A stretch of DNA of 64,000 nt from Burkholderiaceae bacterium (lineage in GTDB: Bacteria > Pseudomonadota > Gammaproteobacteria > Burkholderiales > Burkholderiaceae_C), in the NCBI GenBank assembly GCA_031253955.1, contig JAIRVJ010000122.1, positions 1 through 64,000 of the forward strand, written 5' to 3'. A program made the position numbers and the translations under genes. This document shows, one piece after another, positions 28,322 through 37,910 of this stretch (positions are counted from its first letter, which is position 1; every line of letters begins with the position of its first letter). The notes under the pieces were generated by a model. The model worked only from the letters and a program-made list of their open reading frames with translations, made no database searches and was not told the DNA's origin.

Positions 28322-28771
28322 TCAATTCCAACGATAAATTAGACTTTCTGTCGAGACTGAACAGCGTTGCGCTGGACTCGGTATGACGTGAAAGCCCGGA
28401 AATGGCCCGTTGCCGTCAAAGGCGACTTTGCCTTCAACGAGCAATTCAAGCGCCATCTGCTTATCGGCTTCGTGCAGCCGCAGCCGATAAAAACGCGCCG
28501 CTGGGTACGAGCACCGGCCGATGGCCTCTAGTGCTTCATCTATGTTGGCGAACAACCTGAATGCCTCGCCAATGGTCGATTGCCCATCCAACCCGTTTGA
28601 CCAAAGCATCCCTCTGTCGGGCGTCAGGAACCGCCACACTGGATCATCCGTGGCCGATTGAACCGCGACGGCCAGTTTCCCATCATCCTTAGATGACGCC
28701 TGCAAATCAGATTGGAGCCTCTGCCAGGCTTTGGGAACGTTGGCCGGATTGAATGCAGGGGGTAGAGACAT
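28322..28771 (-). CDS. Hypothetical protein
   Basis: MSLPPAFNPANVPKAWQRLQSDL... Confidence 0.5.
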   Translation of the reverse strand: MSLPPAFNPANVPKAWQRLQSDLQASSKDDGKLAVAVQSATDDPVWRFLTPDRGMLWSNGLDGQSTIGEAFRLFANIDEALEAIGRCSYPAARFYRLRLHEADKQMALELLVEGKVAFDGNGPFPGFHVIPSPAQRCSVSTESLIYRWN

Positions 28772-28784
28772 CGGGATCACTACG

Positions 28785-29135
28785 CTAACTGATCCAACCC
28801 AATGTTGTTTGGCAGTTTTGCGAAGCGATGGAATTTTCTGATTTTCGGTTTTCATGGTCTAAATCAGTGTTGGAAGTCACAATCGTCGCCGGGGTGGTTT
28901 TTACAACTACTTCCCAGGCTGGTTTGTCATTGCCAAGTTTCCATCCGCACTTTTCGATTTGGACTTCATGGGCAGGAAATTTTTTGCAGTATTCAGACTG
29001 TGCGATCTTGGCGGAGACCTCGGAAAGTCCCTGAAAGCGCCTTCCGCTCCAGCGCCTGACGATCTCACCCGTGGGGTTGTGATTGCGTGGTCTGGCGGCT
29101 GCTTTTGCTGAATCAGGTTTGTTCAAACTTTCCAT
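28785..29135 (-). CDS. Hypothetical protein
   Basis: MESLNKPDSAKAAARPRNHNPTGEIVRRWSGRRFQGLSEVSAKIAQ. Confidence 0.5.
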   Translation of the reverse strand: MESLNKPDSAKAAARPRNHNPTGEIVRRWSGRRFQGLSEVSAKIAQSEYCKKFPAHEVQIEKCGWKLGNDKPAWEVVVKTTPATIVTSNTDLDHENRKSENSIASQNCQTTLGWIS

Positions 29136-29421
29136 GATGATTTTCTTTTGTTTCGATGGGACAGAATTCATCTACGCTATAACGCGGCGTGTTGTCATAA
29201 CCGTAGTAGGTATAGCAGGCATGAGAATAAATGCCGCCTCCTTTATTGTGGAGCGGAATATTACGCCGGTTTTGCAGGGCGCGGTAACACAAACAGTGCT
29301 GGCGCCGCTCGCATGTCAATGTGCTGCCCTCAAAAACATTGGTGCCGTGGCAATAGCTGTAAAGGGCTGGCAATGGCGGGAGTTGTTCGTCGGGAACAAT
29401 TTTTTTGTTCAAAGTGTTCAT
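29113..29421 (-). CDS. Hypothetical protein
   Basis: MNTLNKKIVPDEQLPPLPALYSYCHGTNVFEG..., overlaps the downstream gene. Confidence 0.5.
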   Translation of the reverse strand: MNTLNKKIVPDEQLPPLPALYSYCHGTNVFEGSTLTCERRQHCLCYRALQNRRNIPLHNKGGGIYSHACYTYYGYDNTPRYSVDEFCPIETKENHHGKFEQT

Positions 29422-29425
29422 GGTT

Positions 29426-30055
29426 TCAGTCCTTGGCTGGTGTAAACAGTTGCGTTTGTTCTTGCAATATGTGGTAATGAACAATATAGGACTCCATCCA
29501 GTCCCGCCACGATTGTTTTTCGCGCCAGTCTTCGTTCAGATCGGCATCGGCATATGGAGCGATTGACGCGCCCGGCGCATCCAGCGCCGGCCACGGATCG
29601 TGGTTGTCCAGCCCCCACAGCAGCAAGTCGCGCCGCTCCGTGGCCAGCGCGATCAGGTCGATCTGCTTGATGACGGCGCGATGCGCGGAAAACACCGCGG
29701 TCAGGCCCAGGTATTGCCGCAGGTGCAGGGCGTGTGGGGATTCGAGGCTGGCCCATACGTCCCCCAGCGCGAGCTTGACCGGGGTGGACACGTCGCCCAG
29801 CCAGGCTTCATGCAGATCGTGGGTCAGACACGCCAGTTGCACCAGCGGCGGCAAATCGCGCGCCTTGGCGATTTCGGCGCATAGCAATTGATGCTCGGCC
29901 ACGCTGTAAGGCCGCCGGGCGTGGCCCGTAAAACGCACGATCTGCGCGCAAGCACGCGCCATGACCGGTAACGACGGCTGATTCATTGCAGCGTTCGGAC
30001 CGGTCAGGTCGTAACGCTTGCCATTGGCGTCCACGATCCAGAGTTCGCCGTTCAT
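29426..30055 (-). CDS. HD-domain phosphohydrolase-like protein
   Basis: RFTGHARRPYSVAEHQLLCAEIA...ACLTHDLHEAWLGDVSTPVKLAL (H...HD pattern). Confidence 0.75.
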   Translation of the reverse strand: MNGELWIVDANGKRYDLTGPNAAMNQPSLPVMARACAQIVRFTGHARRPYSVAEHQLLCAEIAKARDLPPLVQLACLTHDLHEAWLGDVSTPVKLALGDVWASLESPHALHLRQYLGLTAVFSAHRAVIKQIDLIALATERRDLLLWGLDNHDPWPALDAPGASIAPYADADLNEDWREKQSWRDWMESYIVHYHILQEQTQLFTPAKD

Positions 30056-30118
30056 GCTGATAGCTCCGGGGTTGTATGGAAAGAACAATTCATGAAATTG
30101 ACAGCAGCGCAAGATGCA

Positions 30119-30490
30119 TCATTGCCCAAGATGGTTTGCCAGCACCATGTTGGAGAAAGCATTCGCACTTTTCTCCAGTAACCATCCAAGCGAACCTAGC
30201 AGCCCTACTTTTTTCAGGGCAACTCGGGTTTCGTCGGTCAGCGGGATAACACTAACCGGCTTATGCCAGTCAGGGCTGTTAGCGTCCAAAAAATACGCCT
30301 TTCCATCCGAAGTGTGGAAGCTCGTGGCGTTGTCCGGTATTTGCTTGCCAAAAATGCTTGCAAGACATTCTTGGTTAGTCATCCCGTTGCGGAACATGTA
30401 GTTGAGCTTTAGTTGCTCAGTTGCTCCTAGTTTGTCAAAGGTGGCTTCTGACATGGAAGCCTTATCAGTTTCCGTTAATAGGGTGTTCAT
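30119..30490 (-). CDS. Hypothetical protein
   Basis: 123 aa ORF with RBS AAGAAGGAACC. Confidence 0.5.
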   Translation of the reverse strand: MNTLLTETDKASMSEATFDKLGATEQLKLNYMFRNGMTNQECLASIFGKQIPDNATSFHTSDGKAYFLDANSPDWHKPVSVIPLTDETRVALKKVGLLGSLGWLLEKSANAFSNMVLANHLGQ

Positions 30491-30553
30491 TTTGGTTCCT
30501 TCTTAAAGTCCTTGGTCGGTGATGGGTGAATTGAAATACTTGGGTGTTGCGGT

Positions 30554-30853
30554 TTATGGGCGTTCGCTTGGTTGTTGTCTGGCTGAAAGCGCACCAGGCA
30601 GAGCGTGCAAAACGGCGCTGGCAAGGTTTTCGTCATTGAAAGTATGAAGGCGTGTTTTTTGTCGTGGCTCAATCGAGTAGGAACTGTACCGCCGGTAAAC
30701 CGCTTCAAGAAGGATTTCGTCAGGAGACATTGTTTTCCAACTGGTGCGAAATTCCAGGGCAGTCAGTCTGTCAGGATGGCCGATCTTTTGTTTGAAAACT
30801 GAAATCACGCAGGCCAGCGCGTCGGCGAAGGCGGTTTTATTCGGACTTTCCAT
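30554..30853 (-). CDS. Hypothetical protein
   Basis: MESPNKTAFADALACVISVFKQKIGH; start region GAAAGGAAATCGTCATGGAAAGT resembles that at 29135. Confidence 0.5.
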   Translation of the reverse strand: MESPNKTAFADALACVISVFKQKIGHPDRLTALEFRTSWKTMSPDEILLEAVYRRYSSYSIEPRQKTRLHTFNDENLASAVLHALPGALSARQQPSERP

Positions 30854-30939
30854 GACGATTTCCTTTCGTTTTAATGGTATGAAGGGTTGTCTGACAGCCG
30901 TGCAAGATGGAGTTTTCACGGCGAGTCTTCTTTCCGGTT

Positions 30940-31326
30940 TCAAATGGCTTCATATGAAAAAGTGTGGTTGTCGTCGTAAAGTGCGCTACCAAGCCTATGC
31001 ACCGTATAAAAAAGCATGTCCATGCCCGTTCCTTTGACAATCAGGCCGCCGTTCGGATAGCCGGATTTGTTTTTGCGCGGCCAGCCCAGAACGGTGCTGA
31101 CATAGTCTGTTAAATAAACCAGTTTCGGTTGCCAGGCCAATTGGCCGGCGTTGTTTTTGACTTGTGCATTGGGCATGGATTTGATCGCATACAGATCAAT
31201 TTCACGGCTCATGCCGGATTTGGAAACGCTGCGGATGATGCCGTACACCAGACCACCCTTGGGCAGCACCTGTTTGATCTGTTCCTTGGCGAATTCAATT
31301 TCTTCGGGTGTGTATTTACGGGACAT
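30940..31326 (-). CDS. Hypothetical protein
   Basis: MSRKYTPEEIEFAKEQIKQVLPKGGLVYGIIRSVSKSGMSREIDLYAI. Confidence 0.6.
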   Translation of the reverse strand: MSRKYTPEEIEFAKEQIKQVLPKGGLVYGIIRSVSKSGMSREIDLYAIKSMPNAQVKNNAGQLAWQPKLVYLTDYVSTVLGWPRKNKSGYPNGGLIVKGTGMDMLFYTVHRLGSALYDDNHTFSYEAI

Positions 31327-31350
31327 GATGGATTCCTTTCATTCGTTCAT

Positions 31351-31560
31351 TGCGGCGGCCCGACCGGACGGCCTGACGCATGAAAGCGCGGGCGGCCAGT
31401 GGGGGTGTCAAGGGCGCAGCCGAAGCCGCAGCCGTGCCAAGCGCAGCGCAGGACACGGACCGGGTGATGGGGCGCACGAGTGGCCTGCCGCAGGACAGGC
31501 CCCTTGACACCCCCGCAGCCCGCGCTATGCGTCGCACCAAGGCCGTCTGGCGGGCCGCTG
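31351..31560 (-). ncRNA. Structured repeat element copy 3 (type B)
   Basis: GGGGGTGTCAAGGG/CCCTTGACACCCCC; CCGTG/CACGG; distal GACGCAT/ATGCGTC. Confidence 0.72.
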
Positions 31561-31587
31561 GCTTGTGGCTCTTGGCTGTGGCGGGGT

Positions 31588-32109
31588 TCATGGTGGTGTT
31601 TCCCGTGGTTCTTGCAGCATGGGCGGTGTGCCCGGTGGCCGGTCGAATTTGGCAAGCCAGCGGTTTAAAAAAGTCATGGCATCCTGTTCCTTGTAAAAGG
31701 TATGGCAAAAGTCGGGTGTGATGGTGTTGGAATTGAAGCCGATCAGCAATGTTTTGCCTGATTTGCCCGGCAGATCAGCTTTAAAAACATGAATGCAGGC
31801 GTCGGCATGGACGCTTTCATGGAAAAGCCGGACACAATTGGACGCATGGCGCGGCGGATAGAACCTGGCCCAGCGCAGGTCAAGGAAGCGATGCTTTTTC
31901 CATTGATCCAGAAATTGCTGGAGATCTTTTTTGCTATTGGATAAAACATCCACCAGAAAGCCGCTGCGTTCATCTTTTAATGAAAGGCAGGCAATGAAGG
32001 GATCGCTGTGCGTCACACATTGAGCCACGCCCCCCACGTCGCCCATAGGCTTGAGGGCATCGTAGATGCGGTTGGCGATGTCTTGATGTATCCGGGCTGC
32101 GTGATTCAT
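31588..32109 (-). CDS. Hypothetical protein
   Basis: 173 aa, MNHAARIHQDIANRIYDALKPMGDVGG... Confidence 0.55.
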   Translation of the reverse strand: MNHAARIHQDIANRIYDALKPMGDVGGVAQCVTHSDPFIACLSLKDERSGFLVDVLSNSKKDLQQFLDQWKKHRFLDLRWARFYPPRHASNCVRLFHESVHADACIHVFKADLPGKSGKTLLIGFNSNTITPDFCHTFYKEQDAMTFLNRWLAKFDRPPGTPPMLQEPRETPP

Positions 32110-32137
32110 GATGTTTTAGGACTGTCCGGTTTTGCAT

Positions 32138-32785
32138 TCAGGCGAATTCCATCCAGTGATCAGGTTGAAAGATTTCTATACCCGCGATTTTTTGAGTCTC
32201 AATCTTGTGGGCCAGGCGGTTGCCGGAAATTTTTATGCAGGGCGCGCCCTCGAAGAGGTCTACCTGTTTGAGCATCGGCGCGCCGATGAAACGGTCTTTG
32301 AGCGGCATACACACGCCTTCCATATAGGAGGTTTCCTCGGTCTGCCGGGCGATCTGCCGGATTTCGGCCAGCCGGGTTCCCGCCAGGCGCGTGACCTGGT
32401 AATAGTCCACATGGATCTGCCGGCAACCCCATGCCGCACTGAGCACATCTCCCACGGCCAGCGCGTGCCCTTTGGCCCTTTGGGCTTTTTGTTCTGCGCG
32501 CACTTGCTGCCTGATGCGGGCGATTCGCTGACAGTTGGCAATCCAGCGGTTCATGAATTGCTGCGCCCCGGTTGCGCTGGGAAAAGCGTGTTGAAAGTCG
32601 CTGGCTTTGCGGCTGCCGTGATAGCCTGCCAGGACGATCTGGCCGTCATCGGATAGTTTTTTAAAAGCCAGCAGGCGCAGATCGTCATTGCGGTAGATCA
32701 GCTTCATTTCAAGGCCGGCGGCCTCGGCCATTCGCTGCTCAATCCAGGCGATTCTTTGCGTTGGTTTCAAGGCAAAAGCGGACAT
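32138..32785 (-). CDS. Hypothetical protein
   Basis: MSAFALKPTQRIAWIEQRMAEAAGLEMKLIYRND... Confidence 0.6.
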   Translation of the reverse strand: MSAFALKPTQRIAWIEQRMAEAAGLEMKLIYRNDDLRLLAFKKLSDDGQIVLAGYHGSRKASDFQHAFPSATGAQQFMNRWIANCQRIARIRQQVRAEQKAQRAKGHALAVGDVLSAAWGCRQIHVDYYQVTRLAGTRLAEIRQIARQTEETSYMEGVCMPLKDRFIGAPMLKQVDLFEGAPCIKISGNRLAHKIETQKIAGIEIFQPDHWMEFA

Positions 32786-32819
32786 TTCCTGATTCCTTTT
32801 AAAAGATGGATCAGTCCGG

Positions 32820-33374
32820 TCATTGAAAGACTTCATGGCTGATGCACCAGAAACTTTGCCGGGAGGCGGGTTGCGGATTCCAATAGGCGAAATAGTCTGT
32901 TTTGAGCCGGAACATGGGCCGCACCAGTCCATCCAGCCAGGCGGCATAGGCTTTGGCGGTCTGCCCGGGATGCCCATTGCCCAAGCGCAGCAGATAGCGA
33001 TGCCGCAGGCCGTTTTCTGTTTTCCACAGGCCGCAGCGAATGTGCGGATGAGATGGTTTTTTATCCCCTGCATGGAATTCCCAGGCTTTGATGGCGCTTT
33101 GCCGGTCGGCGCTTTTTAATTCCGCGACATAGGAGGCCAATTGGCCGTCATAGCCCAGGCTCCAATGGTGGTAATGCGCCAGACAGAATAAAACGATCTC
33201 CCGGGCGGTATGGGTCAATTGCCGCATTGGCTGGTTTTCAATGGCCGTTGCATCTTCATCCAATTCATTCTCATCCAATTGCAGAGCGTCGCTCATGTTC
33301 CTGATCTCTTCGATCCATGGCAGGTCGTTCATGTCCAAGGATGAATTCATTACAGGTCTTTTTCCGGTTGCCAT
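32820..33374 (-). CDS. Hypothetical protein
   Basis: MATGKRPVMNSSLDMNDLPWIEEIRNMSDALQL; RBS GAAAGGATC. Confidence 0.55.
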   Translation of the reverse strand: MATGKRPVMNSSLDMNDLPWIEEIRNMSDALQLDENELDEDATAIENQPMRQLTHTAREIVLFCLAHYHHWSLGYDGQLASYVAELKSADRQSAIKAWEFHAGDKKPSHPHIRCGLWKTENGLRHRYLLRLGNGHPGQTAKAYAAWLDGLVRPMFRLKTDYFAYWNPQPASRQSFWCISHEVFQ

Positions 33375-33394
33375 GATGTGATCCTTTCGTGATC

Positions 33395-33606
33395 GTGGCC
33401 GCCCCCCTTGGGCCGCCTGACGCATGAAAGCGCGGGCGGCCAGCGGGGGTGTCAAGGGCGCAGCCGAAGCCGCAGCCCTGCCAAGCGCAGCGCAGGACAG
33501 GGATCGGGTGATGGGGCGCACAGGTGGCCTGCCGCAGGACAGGCCCCTTGACACACCCGCAGCCCGCGCTATGCGTCGGGACAGGCGGCCTTGGAGGGCG
33601 GCAGAC
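33395..33606 (-). ncRNA. Structured repeat element copy 4 (type B)
   Basis: GTGTCAAGGG/CCCTTGACAC; CCCTG/CAGGG; GACGCAT/ATGCGTC. Confidence 0.72.
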
Positions 33607-33630
33607 ATGAAAGATCAAATGGCCATGGTT

Positions 33631-33661
33631 CTTACATAGCCTACTTCGGGCGGCTATTCAT
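33631..33661 (-). promoter_or_regulatory. Operon-head element copy G
   Basis: Minus strand ATGAATAGCCGCCCGAAGTAGGCTATGTAAG. Confidence 0.6.
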
Positions 33662-33680
33662 TCATGGCCGGATGCGCGGC

Positions 33681-33858
33681 TTTTTTAATGGACATTTCTA
33701 TGCCGGTTTAATAGCGGCATGAATCGAGTGATGCGTGGTTTTTTAATTGACATTTCAATTCCCATTCAATGACGGAGGCAATTGAATTCCCCGGCTTGAT
33801 CCGGTTTTTTTAAATTGGCATTTCCTTGTCTGATCCGGGTTTTTTAAATCGGCATTTC
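33681..33858. repeat. Four imperfect copies of TTTTTTAAWTKGRCATTTC in the divergent intergenic region
   Basis: Copies start near 33681, 33739, 33805, 33840, each preceded by GATSCGYGG/TGATCCGG. Confidence 0.6.
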
Positions 33859-33883
33859 AATTCCAATTCAATGGTGCGATGCG

Positions 33884-33916
33884 CTGCATAGCTCTGTGAA
33901 GTAAGCAGTGAGGGCC
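33884..33916 (+). promoter_or_regulatory. Operon-head element copy C
   Basis: CTGCATAGCTCTGTGAAGTAAGCAGTGAGGG, upstream of trbC. Confidence 0.6.
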
Positions 33917-33959
33917 TTGTGGTTCGAGGCCGTCCTTGTTCATGTTCATGGAGCTTGCA

Positions 33960-34292
33960 ATGACGAAATTCGATGTGTACGGGAAGGCCCGGGCGGCTGC
34001 CGCGGCGCTGGCCGCGCTGCTGCTGGCCAAGCTGGCCCTGGCCAGTTCATCGGGCGGCGGGATGCCCTGGGACACCCCCCTGACCAACCTGCAAAACGAC
34101 CTGACCGGGCCGGTGGCGACTGCGGTGGGGGTGATCGCCTTTTTTGCCGCCGGCTCCATGCTGGTGCTGGGCGGCGAGGAGATGAACAGCATCGTCAAGA
34201 AGACGCTGTACATCGTGCTGGGCGTGGCGCTGGTGGTGCTGGGCAACAAGGCGTTGACCTACCTGGGCCTGACCGGCGCGCTGGTGTTTTAG
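33960..34292 (+). CDS. trbC: TrbC/VirB2 pilin
   Basis: Small protein with two hydrophobic segments at the head of the trb cluster; GPVATAVGVIAFFAAGSMLVLGGEEMNSIVKKTLYIVLGVALVV. Confidence 0.88.
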   Translation: MTKFDVYGKARAAAAALAALLLAKLALASSSGGGMPWDTPLTNLQNDLTGPVATAVGVIAFFAAGSMLVLGGEEMNSIVKKTLYIVLGVALVVLGNKALTYLGLTGALVF

Positions 34293-34305
34293 CAGGAGCT
34301 GCGCT

Positions 34306-34614
34306 GTGGCTTCGCTGGAACAGAGCTTTGACGTGCCCTTGCACGCCAGTTTGCATCGTCCTTTGCTGATCTTCGGCGGCGAGCGCGAGCTGGTTTTGAT
34401 GTACGCCGTCACGGTCTTCACCTTCATTTTTGCGGTCCTGACCTGGTGGGCCACGGCCCTTGGCGTGGCCCTGTGGATGACCGGTCAATGGGGTCTGGCG
34501 CGGGCGGCGGTGTTCGATCCGCAACTGTCCCGCACCGGACTTCGCGCCCTGCGCTACCGCAAGGCGTATCGCGCCTACGCCACGCCGTTCGCGCGCCTGA
34601 AGGAATGGAAGTAG
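34306..34614 (+). CDS. trbD: TrbD/VirB3
   Basis: VPLHASLHRPLLIFGGERELVLMYAVTVFTF; GTG start; between trbC and trbE. Confidence 0.88.
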   Translation: MASLEQSFDVPLHASLHRPLLIFGGERELVLMYAVTVFTFIFAVLTWWATALGVALWMTGQWGLARAAVFDPQLSRTGLRALRYRKAYRAYATPFARLKEWK

Positions 34615-34617
34615 CCC

Positions 34618-37116
34618 ATGTGGAACTTGCGGGAATTCAGGAGCAAGGCGCTGGCGCTGCCCGATCTGCTGCCGTGGGCCTTCCTGGTCGAAAACGGCAT
34701 CGTGCTGACCAAGCAAGGCGGCCTGCTGGCCGGCTGGGAGTTCATCGGACCCGATCTGGATTCAGCCACGCGCGCCGAATTGACGGCGATGGCCGCCCGG
34801 ATCAATCGCGCTTTGATGCTGGGCGAAGGCTGGGTGATTCACTGCGACGCCATCCGCGAGTCGGCGCCAGGGTACGCGCCGGAAGGGGCGTTTCCGGACC
34901 GCACCACCCGGCTGATCGACGACGCGCGGCACCAGACGTGGTCGAGCCATTCGCCGGGGTTTCGCTCGCGCTATGTGCTGACCGTTACCTGGTTTGCCGA
35001 GCCGGACGCGGCCAACAAGGTCGCCAACCTGTTTGTCGAGGGCCGCAGCGGCAACGTGGCCCAGCGCAATCTGGAACGCTTCAAGGAACGGCTGGGCGAC
35101 ATCGAGGGCGCGCTGTCGGGGTTTCTCAATGTCAGGCGGCTGGCTGATTTCCCGGCAGGACATCCCGATCAGGCGCAAGGCTTTGATCCGTGGCGCGACG
35201 TGGGGCCGTTCGGGGCTTTTGCCTCGCCCTTGCTTGGGCATCTGGATCAATGCACGATGCCGGCGGTGGGCTTTCGCCCGCTGGTGTTCGGCGAGGTGCC
35301 GATGTACCTGGACAGCTTTTTGGGCACACACGATTTCCAGCCCGGCTTCGTGCCGTTCATTGACGAACATGGCGTGGCGTGTCTGGAGATTTCCCAGTTA
35401 CCCGCCAGCAGCCATCCGGGCCTGATGGATTTTCTTTCACGGATGCCCGTTGAGTACCGCTGGAGCTCGCGCTTCGTTGCGCTGGACATGCTGCAAGCCG
35501 AGAAGATCATCAACCGGCATCGCTCCAAGTGGGCCAACAAGCGCATCAGCATGTTGAACCACTTCCGCCAGTCCCAAGGCGGGCAGGTCTCGCACTACAA
35601 CCTGGATGCGGTCAACATGACCAACGATGCGGTGGACGCTCTGGCCGAAAACTCCAGCGGCGAAGTGCTGTACGGCTACTACACCAGCGTCATCCTGATC
35701 TCGCACACCGACCCGGCCATGCTCGAAGGCATTAGCCGGGAAGTGGCCAAGTTCATCCGGCAGCAGGGTTTCGGCGTGCGCATCGAAAGCGTCAACGCGG
35801 TCGAGGCATGGATGGGCACGCTGCCCGGCAACACGGTAGCCAATGTGCGCCGTCCGCTGATTCATACGCTCAACTTGGCGCACTTGTTGCCTCTGACCGC
35901 GGTGTGGGCCGGCGCCGATGAGCATCCGTGCCCGTTTTATCCGCCGCATTCGCCGCCGCTGTTTTTTGCGAAAACGGACGGGGCCACGCCATTGCGGGTC
36001 AGCCTGCATTCGGGCGATCTGGGCCACACTGTCATCGTGGGGCCGACCGGCGCAGGCAAATCGACGCTGCTGGGCTTGATCGCGGCACAACAGTTTCGCT
36101 ATCCGCGCGCCCAGGTCTTTGTCTTCGACAAGGGCTACTCGATGCAGCCGCTGGTGTGGGCCGCCGGCGGCGAGCACTACGACATCGCCGGCGATGGCAT
36201 GGACGAACTGACGTTCTGTCCGCTGGGCCGGATCGGCGAACCGTCCGAGCAGGATTGGGCCGCCGAATGGATCGAGGGGTTGGTGCAGCTTCAAGGCGTT
36301 GAGGTCACGCCGACGCATCGCAAACGTATTTACGAAGCCGTGGTCTCCCTAGCGCAGTCCACGGATCGGCCCGAGCAGCGCACGCTGACCAACTACGTCC
36401 TGGCCGTGCAGGACAACCAGTTGCGCGACGCCCTGAATGCCTACACCCTGCGCGGCGCCGGCGGCAAGCTGCTGGATGCCGAAAGCGATGCCTTGCGCGA
36501 AGACAGCTTTCAGGTCTTCGAGATGGAACACCTGATGCAAAAGGGCGAAAAGCTGCTGCTGCCCGTCTTGCTGTACCTGTTTCATCGGCTCGAGCAGCGT
36601 TTCAACGGCCAGCCGTCTTTGCTTGTGCTCGATGAAGCTTGGGTGATGTTTGGTCATGGGGTGTTCAAGCAAAAGATCTTCGAGTGGTTGAAGGTGCTGC
36701 GCAAGCTTAACGTTGCCGTGGTTTTTAGCACGCAGTCGCTGGCCGATCTGAACACGTCCGGCATTGCCGACGTGATCTTCGAGTCCTGCCCGACAAAAAT
36801 TTTGCTGGCCAACCCCGCCGCCGTCACCGACAACGTGCGCCCGATGTACGAGCGCATGGGTCTCAATGAGCGGCAAATCCAGATCGTGGCCCAGGGTGTG
36901 CCCAAGAAGGACTACTACATGGTGCACGCGGACGGCAAGCGGCAATTCGAGCTGGGACTGTCCCGCGCCGAACTGGCCTTTGTTGGCGTTTCCGACCGCG
37001 AGAACCTGGGCCGCATTCGCAAATTGAAAAAAGAAATCGGTGACCCATGGCCAGTCCAATGGCTTACCGAAAGAGGGCTGCCTGACGTTGCCCAACGCTG
37101 GGCGGCTTACGCGTAA
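34618..37116 (+). CDS. trbE: TrbE/VirB4 ATPase
   Basis: VIVGPTGAGKSTLLGLIAAQQ; LLVLDEAWVMFGHGVFKQKIFEWLKVLRKLNVAVVFSTQSLADL. Confidence 0.95.
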   Translation: MWNLREFRSKALALPDLLPWAFLVENGIVLTKQGGLLAGWEFIGPDLDSATRAELTAMAARINRALMLGEGWVIHCDAIRESAPGYAPEGAFPDRTTRLIDDARHQTWSSHSPGFRSRYVLTVTWFAEPDAANKVANLFVEGRSGNVAQRNLERFKERLGDIEGALSGFLNVRRLADFPAGHPDQAQGFDPWRDVGPFGAFASPLLGHLDQCTMPAVGFRPLVFGEVPMYLDSFLGTHDFQPGFVPFIDEHGVACLEISQLPASSHPGLMDFLSRMPVEYRWSSRFVALDMLQAEKIINRHRSKWANKRISMLNHFRQSQGGQVSHYNLDAVNMTNDAVDALAENSSGEVLYGYYTSVILISHTDPAMLEGISREVAKFIRQQGFGVRIESVNAVEAWMGTLPGNTVANVRRPLIHTLNLAHLLPLTAVWAGADEHPCPFYPPHSPPLFFAKTDGATPLRVSLHSGDLGHTVIVGPTGAGKSTLLGLIAAQQFRYPRAQVFVFDKGYSMQPLVWAAGGEHYDIAGDGMDELTFCPLGRIGEPSEQDWAAEWIEGLVQLQGVEVTPTHRKRIYEAVVSLAQSTDRPEQRTLTNYVLAVQDNQLRDALNAYTLRGAGGKLLDAESDALREDSFQVFEMEHLMQKGEKLLLPVLLYLFHRLEQRFNGQPSLLVLDEAWVMFGHGVFKQKIFEWLKVLRKLNVAVVFSTQSLADLNTSGIADVIFESCPTKILLANPAAVTDNVRPMYERMGLNERQIQIVAQGVPKKDYYMVHADGKRQFELGLSRAELAFVGVSDRENLGRIRKLKKEIGDPWPVQWLTERGLPDVAQRWAAYA

Positions 37117-37139
37117 TCCACCCCCTGAAAGGAAAGACC

Positions 37140-37859
37140 ATGAAAGCGAAAAGCCAACTCATCCAAACCCTGGGCCTCACCGCCATCGCTTTTGCCAGTG
37201 CGGTCCATGCTTCCGGCGCTTTTGATGGCGCCACACTGCCAGAGCAGATCATCCAGGAAATTACGCTGGTCGAAAGCCTGGCCTCTGATTTGCAGCGCGA
37301 GTATTACCAGTTGCAACAACTGCAATCGGCGTTTTCCGGGCCGAATGCCATGCAAAGCTGGAACAGTCCGGCCACCAAGCAGGCATTGACTCAACTGGTG
37401 AACGCTATTGCCCAGGCCCAGGGCGTGAGCTACACCTTCCAGAACGTGGCCCAAAGAGTGACAGATACCTACGGCGATCCGACCAAACAGATCAACAACT
37501 ATTCGCAACAGGTCGCCAACTGGACGGCGGATACCAACAGCCAGATCGCGGCGGTGCTTCAGCAATACAAGCTCAATGCCAATGATTTCCAGACGCAACA
37601 GGACGCCTTGGATACGATTCAGCGCAAATCCCAAAGCGCCAGCGGTACAAAAGATCTCATGCAGGCGGGCAACCAGATCAACGCCATGTTGCTCACGCAA
37701 ATCCAGAAACTCCAATCGGATGTGCAGGCCGGCAACCAACTGATGGCGAACCGGGCCGGACAGCAAGCTAATCAGGAGGCGCATAAGGATGATGCTTTGA
37801 AGCTGTGGCTCGACAAGAATAAAAATTCTGTCAACATGGGAGATTACAGCGGAATATAA
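37140..37859 (+). CDS. trbJ: TrbJ/VirB5
   Basis: Signal peptide and coiled-coil; position after trbE. Confidence 0.88.
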   Translation: MKAKSQLIQTLGLTAIAFASAVHASGAFDGATLPEQIIQEITLVESLASDLQREYYQLQQLQSAFSGPNAMQSWNSPATKQALTQLVNAIAQAQGVSYTFQNVAQRVTDTYGDPTKQINNYSQQVANWTADTNSQIAAVLQQYKLNANDFQTQQDALDTIQRKSQSASGTKDLMQAGNQINAMLLTQIQKLQSDVQAGNQLMANRAGQQANQEAHKDDALKLWLDKNKNSVNMGDYSGI

Positions 37860-37910
37860 GAGTCATTCCCTGGCAAGCCCAGGGAATTCTTGAAACGCAA
37901 GAGGTGCACT

